Source: Dendrocalamus latiflorus (taxonomy: Eukaryota > Streptophyta > Magnoliopsida > Poales > Poaceae). Taken from it: a stretch of DNA of 64,000 bases. Each line of letters opens with the position of its first letter. The first letter of the stretch is position 1. Positions 20,575 through 31,300 of this stretch are shown here, in pieces. The stretch covers positions 9,011,465-9,075,464 of the forward strand of contig CM029669.1 in assembly GCA_017311315.1 (NCBI GenBank), given 5' to 3'. The notes under the pieces were generated by a model. It saw nothing but the letters and a program-made list of their open reading frames with translations, searched no databases and was not told where the DNA came from. Made by a program: the position numbers and the translations under genes.

Positions 20575-21225
20575 ATGTCAGGAGAACCAGAGGACCTACG
20601 GGCAGTGCCACATTCCCCTCGGACTAGGGGCATCATACAACACTTTGAGCGCCAAATGAAGATGCACACTGAAGGACTTGATGAGGATGTACGGGTCACC
20701 AACGAACGCCTTGGCCAATTGGAGGCCGCGCAGATCGACACCAACACTACGCTTGCAACATTGGAGGCTTCCGTTGGCACCGTCAACGCTTCACTTGCTG
20801 AGATTTTGAGACGTCTTGATGAGAGGGGCCGTGCATCTCCCGCTGCACCAACTCAGCGTACTCGTGCCAATATTGGTGTCTTGGGCAGCAGGGTGGACGA
20901 AAATGGTGGAGACGAATATGCGGCTGACACTGAGATTGATGATGATGAGGACGCTCACCGTCATCGTCAACCACGCCGGAATGAGGTACGTGAGAATGAT
21001 GAATCGCTTGGTAAGATTAAGTTCACTATGCATACAAATATTTCAAAGAATGGAATACTACTTAATTCTTGTGATGATTTAATTGTCCTTAGGAACCATG
21101 GGGAAGAACCACATGAGCTCAAGTATAGAAGTGGAACCGTCAAGCGCAAACCAAGTCCTGTTCACGAGTTTGACTCGGATTCGGCCTTGTTGTCAGCGCC
21201 TACTTCAAACGGCCGTAACTTTTGA
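20575..21225 (+). CDS. Gag-tail fusion ORF, unit 3
   Basis: Same 216-residue product with the same junction after Met152. It follows the LTR ending at 19471. Confidence 0.65.
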   Translation: MSGEPEDLRAVPHSPRTRGIIQHFERQMKMHTEGLDEDVRVTNERLGQLEAAQIDTNTTLATLEASVGTVNASLAEILRRLDERGRASPAAPTQRTRANIGVLGSRVDENGGDEYAADTEIDDDEDAHRHRQPRRNEVRENDESLGKIKFTMHTNISKNGILLNSCDDLIVLRNHGEEPHELKYRSGTVKRKPSPVHEFDSDSALLSAPTSNGRNF

Positions 21226-21847
21226 TCCAGAAGGTTTCTCAGGGCCCGTGAGTACTCGTTGAAAAGCTATTGAAGTCTACTTTCAGATGGATCCGGTCTC
21301 ACCTCCAAATTCCGTCTGAGTCGACTAGAAACTGCAAAACAATTCACGTCGCTTTTCCAGTCCGAGTCAAAGTGGGCCTTGGGCCTTGTAATTCGAGTCC
21401 TATTCGGCTTCCTTGTGTTTTGGCCGACCCTCCACCTTCCGTGACCCTTAAATAGGCAGCCGCACCCTCTTCTAGGGTTTGGGTTTTGTTTAGACTAAGT
21501 TAGCTTTTGCTGCTTTGCCTTGTACTCGCGCGTGTCGGCTAGACCACCCGAATACTTGTCTTCGGAACCCCACCGTTTTCTATTTTCGATTGAATCTTAC
21601 ATCGTTATTTGCAATTGAGTTGCTGTTCATCTTGTTCTTGCTTGTTCTTCGATTGCTTGCAGGAACAAGAACCCTCGTGGTTAGGTTGATCGTGCGCCGA
21701 CAAGGTCACGAACAATCTCTGGGGTTGGTGTATCGATCACTAAGGCGCAACGTCCTTGGATGGTTGTAGTCGGGTCCGTCAACGTCATCTCCTTCCCCAA
21801 TCGAATCTACCACTCTCATCGAAAGATCGGGACCCCTAGTCCTATCA
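21226..21847 (+). mobile_element. LTR segment, unit 3
   Basis: Ends CCTATCA; primer-binding site at 21850-21861. No difference from the unit 1 segment was noticed. Confidence 0.65.
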
Positions 21848-22950
21848 GTTGGTATCAGAGCTCAAGGTTGATCGGTGAGAGATCTTATCTAGTCTTGGCA
21901 TTTTTTTTACCTACAGTCCAGAAAACCAAAAAAAATAGTAGATCTATTCCCCAAATCCGAAACAATTTGAGCCTTTATCTATTGCTGCATAGTCTTTGTT
22001 TGTTGAGTCTTTGGTTGCATCGTCGTGTCCTTGCTGGTCTTAGTGTCTAGTTCCTTTAGAGTTTCGAGTTCTGTTCACGTCTTGGTATCACCGTTGCAGT
22101 TAGATCCGAACTCGGTTTCTAGGGAGGCTTTGCCCTAGTAGGTCACGGAGTAGGACACAAAGTCGGATTCAACCGCGTCGTGTGTGTAAAAAAAAGAAAA
22201 AAAAGAGAGAGAAAAGAAGGAACAGGCAGCCGCATTTAGAAAGAGCCGCGGCATAAAAAAAAAGAAAAAAAAAGAGGAGAGAGAAACAGCTAACTTTTGC
22301 ATACGACCTCCGATTGAGGCGATTCTTGATTTCAGATCCACGTAAGCCATCAGGCACATACGCGGCAGCTTCGACCCCAAAAAACGTCGTTTAGGCCCTC
22401 AAAACGGGCCCGCAAACCGAGGAAAAATCAAGTTTCTCAGAATTCCCTCAAAATTGGCAGAGCCCTTCTACAAGTGATTCTAAGGTTCCCCGTGCAGACG
22501 GCATCATTTTTCGAGCTCCGGAACTCCGTGTGCAGTGTCATCTAGTTGTCTTTCTGCGTGGTGTACTCGTTTGTGTTCTAGGCTCGCGTCTCTAGTACGG
22601 TCTAGCCTAGGGCCAGCACGGTGCCGTCGTTGAGCGATTATTCAACTTGCTTTGACTAATGTGGTTCTACTTACCCTTTGTTCACTCTCAGCCCACCTAT
22701 AGCTCCACAGATTTGGCTACCACATCACATGGACTAGTGACCGAGGCAGCGATACACCCAATTTCCAGGAGATATTGTCTTGACTTGCCGACTGCCATCA
22801 CCTCCTGCTCGCTGTGGTAAGAACTTGTAAGAGCTTGACAGAACAGGTTGAGAGTGTGCGACTTGATTTAACCACATCCCAGTAGTTGTGAGGGCATAAC
22901 CTGCTGTTTTATTATTCTCTTCTTGGTTTGTTTCTTGTGTTCTTCTAACA

Positions 22951-23601
22951 ATGTCAGGAGAACCAGAGGACCTACGGGCAGTGCCACATTCCCCTCGGAC
23001 TAGGGGCATCATACAACACTTTGAGCGCCAAATGAAGATGCACACTGAAGGACTTGATGAGGATGTACGGGTCACCAACGAACGCCTTGGCCAATTGGAG
23101 GCCGCGCAGATCGACACCAACACTACGCTTGCAACATTGGAGGCTTCCGTTGGCACCGTCAACGCTTCACTTGCTGAGATTTTGAGACGTCTTGATGAGA
23201 GGGGCCGTGCATCTCCCGCTGCACCAACTCAGCGTACTCGTGCCAATATTGGTGTCTTGGGCAGCAGGGTGGACGAAAATGGTGGAGACGAATATGCGGC
23301 TGACACTGAGATTGATGATGATGAGGACGCTCACCGTCATCGTCAACCACGCCGGAATGAGGTACGTGAGAATGATGAATCGCTTGGTAAGATTAAGTTC
23401 ACTATGCATACAAATATTTCAAAGAATGGAATACTACTTAATTCTTGTGATGATTTAATTGTCCTTAGGAACCATGGGGAAGAACCACATGAGCTCAAGT
23501 ATAGAAGTGGAACCGTCAAGCGCAAACCAAGTCCTGTTCACGAGTTTGACTCGGATTCGGCCTTGTTGTCAGCGCCTACTTCAAACGGCCGTAACTTTTG
23601 A
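22951..23601 (+). CDS. Gag-tail fusion ORF, unit 4
   Basis: Same 216-residue product with the same junction after Met152. It follows the LTR ending at 21847. Confidence 0.65.
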   Translation: MSGEPEDLRAVPHSPRTRGIIQHFERQMKMHTEGLDEDVRVTNERLGQLEAAQIDTNTTLATLEASVGTVNASLAEILRRLDERGRASPAAPTQRTRANIGVLGSRVDENGGDEYAADTEIDDDEDAHRHRQPRRNEVRENDESLGKIKFTMHTNISKNGILLNSCDDLIVLRNHGEEPHELKYRSGTVKRKPSPVHEFDSDSALLSAPTSNGRNF

Positions 23602-24223
23602 TCCAGAAGGTTTCTCAGGGCCCGTGAGTACTCGTTGAAAAGCTATTGAAGTCTACTTTCAGATGGATCCGGTCTCACCTCCAAATTCCGTCTGAGTCGA
23701 CTAGAAACTGCAAAACAATTCACGTCGCTTTTCCAGTCCGAGTCAAAGTGGGCCTTGGGCCTTGTAATTCGAGTCCTATTCGGCTTCCTTGTGTTTTGGC
23801 CGACCCTCCACCTTCCGTGACCCTTAAATAGGCAGCCGCACCCTCTTCTAGGGTTTGGGTTTTGTTTAGACTAAGTTAGCTTTTGCTGCTTTGCCTTGTA
23901 CTCGCGCGTGTCGGCTAGACCACCCGAATACTTGTCTTCGGAACCCCACCGTTTTCTATTTTCGATTGAATCTTACATCGTTATTTGCAATTGAGTTGCT
24001 GTTCATCTTGTTCTTGCTTGTTCTTCGATTGCTTGCAGGAACAAGAACCCTCGTGGTTAGGTTGATCGTGCGCCGACAAGGTCACGAACAATCTCTGGGG
24101 TTGGTGTATCGATCACTAAGGCGCAACGTCCTTGGATGGTTGTAGTCGGGTCCGTCAACGTCATCTCCTTCCCCAATCGAATCTACCACTCTCATCGAAA
24201 GATCGGGACCCCTAGTCCTATCA
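23602..24223 (+). mobile_element. LTR segment, unit 4
   Basis: Ends CCTATCA; primer-binding site at 24226-24237. No difference from the unit 1 segment was noticed. Confidence 0.65.
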
Positions 24224-25326
24224 GTTGGTATCAGAGCTCAAGGTTGATCGGTGAGAGATCTTATCTAGTCTTGGCATTTTTTTTACCTACAGTCCAGAAA
24301 ACCAAAAAAAATAGTAGATCTATTCCCCAAATCCGAAACAATTTGAGCCTTTATCTATTGCTGCATAGTCTTTGTTTGTTGAGTCTTTGGTTGCATCGTC
24401 GTGTCCTTGCTGGTCTTAGTGTCTAGTTCCTTTAGAGTTTCGAGTTCTGTTCACGTCTTGGTATCACCGTTGCAGTTAGATCCGAACTCGGTTTCTAGGG
24501 AGGCTTTGCCCTAGTAGGTCACGGAGTAGGACACAAAGTCGGATTCAACCGCGTCGTGTGTGTAAAAAAAAGAAAAAAAAGAGAGAGAAAAGAAGGAACA
24601 GGCAGCCGCATTTAGAAAGAGCCGCGGCATAAAAAAAAAGAAAAAAAAAGAGGAGAGAGAAACAGCTAACTTTTGCATACGACCTCCGATTGAGGCGATT
24701 CTTGATTTCAGATCCACGTAAGCCATCAGGCACATACGCGGCAGCTTCGACCCCAAAAAACGTCGTTTAGGCCCTCAAAACAGGCCCGCAAACCGAGGAA
24801 AAATCAAGTTTCTCAGAATTCCCTCAAAATTGGCAGAGCCCTTCTACAAGTGATTCTAAGGTTCCCCGTGCAGACGGCATCATTTTTCGAGCTCCGGAAC
24901 TCCGTGTGCAGTGTCATCTAGTTGTCTTTCTGCGTGGTGTACTCGTTTGTGTTCTAGGCTCGCGTCTCTAGTACGGTCTAGCCTAGGGCCAGCACGGTGT
25001 CGTCGTTGAGCGATTATTCAACTTGCTTTGACTAATGTGGTTCTACTTACCCTTTGTTCACTCTCAGCCCACCTATAGCTCCACAGATTTGGCTACCACA
25101 TCACATGGACTAGTGACCGAGGCAGCGATACACCCAATTTCCAGGAGATATTGTCTTGACTTGCCGACTGCCATCACCTCCTGCTCGCTGTGGTAAGAAC
25201 TTGTAAGAGCTTGACAGAACAGGTTGAGAGTGTGCGACTTGATTTAACCACATCCCAGTAGTTGTGAGGGCATAACCTGCTGTTTTATTATTCTCTTCTT
25301 GGTTTGTTTCTTGTGTTCTTCTAACA

Positions 25327-25977
25327 ATGTCAGGAGAACCAGAGGACCTACGGGCAGTGCCACATTCCCCTCGGACTAGGGGCATCATACAACACTTTGA
25401 GCGCCAAATGAAGATGCACACTGAAGGACTTGATGAGGATGTACGGGTCACCAACGAACGCCTTGGCCAATTGGAGGCCGCGCAGATCGACACCAACACT
25501 ACGCTTGCAACATTGGAGGCTTCCGTTGGCACCGTCAACGCTTCACTTGCTGAGATTTTGAGACGTCTTGATGAGAGGGGTCGTGCATCTCCCGCTGCAC
25601 CAACTCAGCGTACTCGTGCCAATATTGGTGTCTTGGGCAGCAGGGTGGACGAAAATGGTGGAGACGAATATGCGGCTGACACTGAGATTGATGATGATGA
25701 GGACGCTCACCGTCATCGTCAACCACGCCGGAATGAGGTACGTGAGAATGATGAATCGCTTGGTAAGATTAAGTTCACTATGCATACAAATATTTCAAAG
25801 AATGGAATACTACTTAATTCTTGTGATGATTTAATTGTCCTTAGGAACCATGGGGAAGAACCACATGAGCTCAAGTATAGAAGTGGAACCGTCAAGCGCA
25901 AACCAAGTCCTGTTCACGAGTTTGACTCGGATTCGGCCTTGTTGTCAGCGCCTACTTCAAACGGCCGTAACTTTTGA
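25327..25977 (+). CDS. Gag-tail fusion ORF, unit 5
   Basis: Same 216-residue product. One C-to-T change at 25581 is silent in this frame. The leader before it carries the unit-specific changes at 24782 and 25000. Confidence 0.65.
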   Translation: MSGEPEDLRAVPHSPRTRGIIQHFERQMKMHTEGLDEDVRVTNERLGQLEAAQIDTNTTLATLEASVGTVNASLAEILRRLDERGRASPAAPTQRTRANIGVLGSRVDENGGDEYAADTEIDDDEDAHRHRQPRRNEVRENDESLGKIKFTMHTNISKNGILLNSCDDLIVLRNHGEEPHELKYRSGTVKRKPSPVHEFDSDSALLSAPTSNGRNF

Positions 25978-26599
25978 TCCAGAAGGTTTCTCAGGGCCCG
26001 TGAGTACTCGTTGAAAAGCTATTGAAGTCTACTTTCAGATGGATCCGGTCTCACCTCCAAATTCCGTCTGAGTCGACTAGAAACTGCAAAACAATTCACG
26101 TCGCTTTTCCAGTCCGAGTCAAAGTGGGCCTTGGGCCTTGTAATTCGAGTCCTATTCGGCTTCCTTGTGTTTTGGCCGACCCTCCACCTTCCGTGACCCT
26201 TAAATAGGCAGCCGCACCCTCTTCTAGGGTTTGGGTTTTGTTTAGACTAAGTTAGCTTTTGCTGCTTTGCCTTGTACTCGCGCGTGTCGGCTAGACCACC
26301 CGAATACTTGTCTTCGGAACCCCACCGTTTTCTATTTTCGATTGAATCTTACATCGTTATTTGCAATTGAGTTGCTGTTCATCTTGTTCTTGCTTGTTCT
26401 TCGATTGCTTGCAGGAACAAGAACCCTCGTGGTTAGGTTGATCGTGCGCCGACAAGGTCACGAACAATCTCTGGGGTTGGTGTATCGATCACTAAGGCGC
26501 AACGTCCTTGGATGGTTGTAGTCGGGTCCGTCAACGTCATCTCCTTCCCCAATCGAATCTACCACTCTCATCGAAAGATCGGGACCCCTAGTCCTATCA
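25978..26599 (+). mobile_element. LTR shared by unit 5 and the full-length Gypsy element
   Basis: It ends CCTATCA and serves as the 3' LTR of the last deleted unit and the 5' LTR of the full-length element. The TATA-like box is at 26200-26206. It matches the array LTRs and differs from the true 3' LTR (ending at 44508) by about 3 percent over the shared 818 bases, which include the adjoining tail-coding sequence. Confidence 0.65.
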
Positions 26600-26601
26600 G
26601 T

Positions 26602-26613
26602 TGGTATCAGAGC
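26602..26613 (+). other. Primer-binding site of the full-length Gypsy element
   Basis: TGGTATCAGAGC, complementary to the 3' end of plant initiator tRNA-Met, begins three bases after the LTR's terminal CA. Confidence 0.9.
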
Positions 26614-27702
26614 TCAAGGTTGATCGGTGAGAGATCTTATCTAGTCTTGGCATTTTTTTTACCTACAGTCCAGAAAACCAAAAAAAATAGTAGATCTATT
26701 CCCCAAATCCGAAACAATTTGAGCCTTTATCTATTGCTGCATAGTCTTTGTTTGTTGAGTCTTTGGTTGCATCGTCGTGTCCTTGCTGGTCTTAGTGTCT
26801 AGTTCCTTTAGAGTTTCGAGTTCTGTTCACGTCTTGGTATCACCGTTGCAGTTAGATCCGAACTCGGTTTCTAGGGAGGCTTTGCCCTAGTAGGTCACGG
26901 AGTAGGACACAAAGTCGGATTCAACCGCGTCGTGTGTGTAAAAAAAAGAAAAAAAAGAGAGAGAAAAGAAGGAACAGGCAGCCGCATTTAGAAAGAGCCG
27001 CGGCATAAAAAAAAAGAAAAAAAAAGAGGAGAGAGAAACAGCTAACTTTTGCATACGACCTCCGATTGAGGCGATTCTTGATTTCAGATCCACGTAAGCC
27101 ATCAGGCACATACGCGGCAGCTTCGACCCCAAAAAACGTCGTTTAGGCCCTCAAAACGGGCCCGCAAACCGAGGAAAAATCAAGTTTCTCAGAATTCCCT
27201 CAAAATTGGCAGAGCCCTTCTACAAGTGATTCTAAGGTTCCCCGTGCAGACGGCATCATTTTTCGAGCTCCGGAACTCCGTGTGCAGTGTCATCTAGTTG
27301 TCTTTCTGCGTGGTGTACTCGTTTGTGTTCTAGGCTCGCGTCTCTAGTACGGTCTAGCCTAGGGCCAGCACGGTGTCGTCGTTGAGCGATTATTCAACTT
27401 GCTTTGACTAATGTGGTTCTACTTACCCTTTGTTCACTCTCAGCCCACCTATAGCTCCACAGATTTGGCTACCACATCACATGGACTAGTGACCGAGGCA
27501 GCGATACACCCAATTTCCAGGAGATATTGTCTTGACTTGCCGACTGCCATCACCTCCTGCTCGCTGTGGTAAGAACTTGTAAGAGCTTGACAGAACAGGT
27601 TGAGAGTGTGCGACTTGATTTAACCACATCCCAGTAGTTGTGAGGGCATAACCTGCTGTTTTATTATTCTCTTCTTGGTTTGTTTCTTGTGTTCTTCTAA
27701 CA
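26614..27702 (+). other. 5' leader of the full-length Gypsy element
   Basis: Non-coding, 1.1 kb, identical in layout to the leaders of the array units. It contains two A/G-rich runs (about 26941-27029), one C-to-T difference at 27376 shared with unit 5, and several short ORFs on both strands that look meaningless. Long leaders before gag are common in this element class. Confidence 0.7.
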
Positions 27703-28359
27703 ATGTCAGGAGAACCAGAGGACCTACGGGCAGTGCCACATTCCCCTCGGACTAGGGGCATCATACAACACTTTGAGCGCCAAATGAATATGCACACTGA
27801 AGGACTTGATGAGGATGTACGGGTCACCAACGAACGCCTTGGCCAATTGGAGGCCGCGCAGATCGACACCAACACTACGCTTGCAACATTGGAGGCTTCC
27901 GTTGGCACCGTCAACGCTTCACTTGCTGAGATTTTGAGACGTCTTGATGAGAGGGGCCGTGCATCTCCCGCTGCACCAACTCAGCGTACTCGTGCCAATA
28001 TTGGTGTCTTGGGCAGCAGGGTGGACGAAAATGGTGGAGACGAATATGCGGCTGACACTGAGATTGATGATGATGAGGACGCTCACCGTCATCGTCAACC
28101 ACGCCGGAATGAGGTACGTGAGAATGATGAATCGCTTGGTAAGATTAAGTTCACTATGCCACCTTTTGATGGAAAATATAACCCAGATGCTTATATCACT
28201 TGGGAATTGACTGTTGATCAGAAATTTGCTTGCCATGCATTCCCTGAAAACAAAAGGGTTAGGGCTGCTACTAGTGAGTTTACTGACTTTGCGTCTGTTT
28301 GGTGGAGTGAATATTGTAAGAAAATCCTTTCACCATACCACAAACTTGGGATGCATTAA
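27703..28359 (+). pseudogene. Gag, N-terminal part, frameshifted
   Basis: The first 152 residues equal those in the array units except Lys29 to Asn (27789). The protein then continues into the Gag core (PPFDGKYNPDAYITWE, then FACHAFPENKRVRAA and FASVWWSEY), typical of the retrotransposon_gag domain that forms the particle. In the A-run at 28321-28324 one base appears to be missing: the expected continuation into the matrix/capsid core is in the next frame, which picks up at 28368. The frame ends eight codons after the shared LGMH segment becomes nonsense. The protein is therefore split from the rest of the polyprotein. Confidence 0.85.
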
Positions 28360-28367
28360 AAAGAATC

Positions 28368-31300
28368 ATGCGAGCTAGATTTGTTCCATCATATTATGCA
28401 CGTGATTTGTTACATAAGTTGCAACAATTGAGGCAAGGTAGTAAAAGCGTAGAGGAATATTTTCAAGAATTGCAAACAGGCATGCTGCGTTGTGACTTAG
28501 AGGAAACTGAGGAAGCCGCTATGGCTAGGTTTATGGGTGCTTTGAATCGGGAAATTCAGGACATCTTAGCTTACAAGGAATATAATTCTATCACTCGTTT
28601 ATTTCATCTTGCTTGTAAAGCTGAAAGAGAAGTACAGGGACAACGCGCGAGCACTAGGACTAACGTTTCTGCAGGTCGTGGAAACATTTGGTCTCCACGT
28701 GCATCTGCCGCACCATCAAGCCAACCCCCTGCACCTTCTTCCTCCAACAGCAAGCCACTGTTTTCATCATCAAATTCGGCATCTCAGGCATCCGAAGCAA
28801 CAAAGGGGACAGCCCAAGCACATGCAAAGAGCTCTTCGTCCGTTGCATCTACGGGACGAACAAGGGATATCCAATGTCATCAATGCAAGGGGTATGGCCA
28901 TGTGAGGAGTGAGTGCCCAACCAAGCGTTTTCTGATTGTGAGAGATGATGGTGAGTATTCTTCTGCTAGTGATTTGGATGAGGATACATATGCTATGCTT
29001 GCAGCTGACCATGCAGGTAGTGGGAAGGAGCAAGAAGAAGAGCACATTGGTGCTGAAGAGGCAGAGCGCTATGAGAGCCTCATTGTGCAGCGTGTGTTGA
29101 GTGCACAAATGGAGAGGGCGGAGCAAAATCAGCGGCACATCCTTTTTCAAACAAAGTGCGTCGTGAAGGAACGCTCATGCCGAGTGATAATTGATGGAGG
29201 GAGCTGCAACAACTTGGTGAGCTCCGATATGGTGGAGAAGCTTGCGTTGAACACCAAACCTCACCCACAACCTTACTACATTCAATGGTTCAATAACAGC
29301 GGCAAGGTGAAGGTAACACGAATGGTCAGAGTAAATTTTGCTATTGGTTCTTATCACGATGTTGTAGAATGCGATGTAGTACCTATGCATGCATGCTCTA
29401 TGCTGTTAGGTAGACCGTGGCAATATGATAAAGATTCACTGCATCATGGTAAGACAAACCAATATTCTTTTGTGCATCATGACAAGAAAATTGTGTTACA
29501 TCCTATGTCTCCTGAAGCTATTTTCAAAGATGAGATTGCTAGAGCTAGTAGAGAGAAACATCAGGAGCATAATAGGAGTGAAAATCAGATTGTTGCAAGC
29601 GAACTTGAGCAACATAAAAAGAAAAACTCTAAATCTGTTTATGAGATGAAAAATGAGATTAAATTGAAAGGTGCATGTTTTCTTGCTACTAAGTCTGATG
29701 TGAATGAGCTGGATGCTAGTACGTCTATTTGCTATGCCTTACTTTGCAAACATGCTTTATTTTCATTCGAGGAGGTACCTTCTTCTGTGCCTCCTGCTGT
29801 CACTAATCTTTTGCAGGAGTACATGGATGTCTTTCCAAAGGACGTGCCACCAGGGCTACCACCAGTGCGAGGGATCGAGCACCAGATTGATTTGATTCCC
29901 GGGGCATCTTTGCCCAATCGTGCGCCATACAGGACCAATCCGGAAGAAACTAAGGAGATTCAGCGTCAAGTTCAAGAATTGCTTGATAAAGGTTATGTGC
30001 GTGAGTCTCTTAGCCCTTGTGCTGTTCCGGTCATTTTAGTGCCTAAGAAAGATGGATCATGGCGTATGTGTGTGGACTGTAGAGCGATCAATAACATTAC
30101 CATTAGATATCGTCACCCTATTCCTAGGTTAGATGATATGCTTGATGAATTAAGTGGCTCTATTGTTTTCTCTAAAGCTGATTTGCGTAGTGGGTACCAC
30201 CAAATTCGCATGAAATTGGGAGATGAATGGAAAACAGCATTTAAAACTAAGTTCGGTTTGTATGAGTGGTTAGTGATGCCATTTGGTTTAACTAATGCAC
30301 CTAGCACATTCATGAGATTAATGAACGAGGTTTTGCGTGCTTTCATTGAAAAATTTGTAGTGGTCTATTTTGATGATATATTGATATATAGCAGATCACT
30401 AGAGGAACACCTTTGCCATTTACGTGCTGTTTTTGATGCTTTACGTAATGCACGTTTATTTGGTAACGTTGAGAAGTGCACATTTTGCACGGATCGAGTC
30501 TCTTTTCTTGGCTATGTTGTTACTCCACAGGGCATTGAAGTTGATCAAGCCAAGGTTGAGGCAATACAGAGTTGGCCGACTCCTAAAACGGTCATGCAGG
30601 TGCGAAGTTTTCTAGGACTTGCTGGATTCTATCGTCGTTTTGTGAAGGATTTCAGCACCATCGCTGCACCATTGAATGAACTCACTAAAAAGGGGGTGCC
30701 GTTTACTTGGGGAAATGCACAGGAAGACGCCTTCAACACATTGAAAGATAAGTTAACACATGCACCATTACTCCAACTTCCAGATTTTAGTAAGACTTTT
30801 GAGCTAGAATGTGATGCTAGTGGAATTGGATTGGGTGGTGTGCTGTTGCAAGAAGGTAAACCTGTGGCATACTTTAGTGAAAAATTGAGTGGGCCTAGTT
30901 TGAACTATTCTACTTATGATAAGGAATTATATGCTCTAGTTCGAACTTTAGAGACATGGCAACATTATTTATGGCCCAAAGAATTTGTCATTCATTCTGA
31001 TCATGAGTCATTAAAGCATATTAGAAGTCAAGCAAAATTGAACCGTAGGCATGCAAAGTGGGTTGAATTCATAGAGTCTTTTCCTTATGTCATAAAACAC
31101 AAAAAGGGAAAGGAGAATGTTATTGCTGATGCATTGTCTAGGAGATATACCATGCTCTCACAACTTGACTTCAAAATTTTTGGATTGGAAACAATTAAGG
31201 AGCATTATGTTCATGATGATGATTTTAAAGACGTGTTGCTGAATTGCAAAGAGGGAAAAACGTGGAATAAATTTGTTCTAAAGGATGGATTTGTGTTTAG

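Larger units (their letters stand above)
15192..27071 (+). mobile_element. Tandem array of five 2,376-bp internally deleted Gypsy units sharing LTRs
   Basis: Unit starts at 15192, 17568, 19944, 22320 and 24696 are exactly 2,376 bases apart. Each unit holds part of the 5' leader, the gag start, a deletion junction, the polyprotein tail, one LTR, a primer-binding site and the start of the next leader. Units 1-3 and most of 4 show no differences that I could see. Unit 5 differs at 24782, 25000 and 25581. The T at 25000 recurs at 27376 in the full-length copy. The left edge cuts the leader with no LTR or target duplication; the right edge runs straight into the full-length element. Neighbouring units share a single LTR, so this is a concatemer, not five separate insertions. 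An assembly error must be excluded. Confidence 0.9.
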
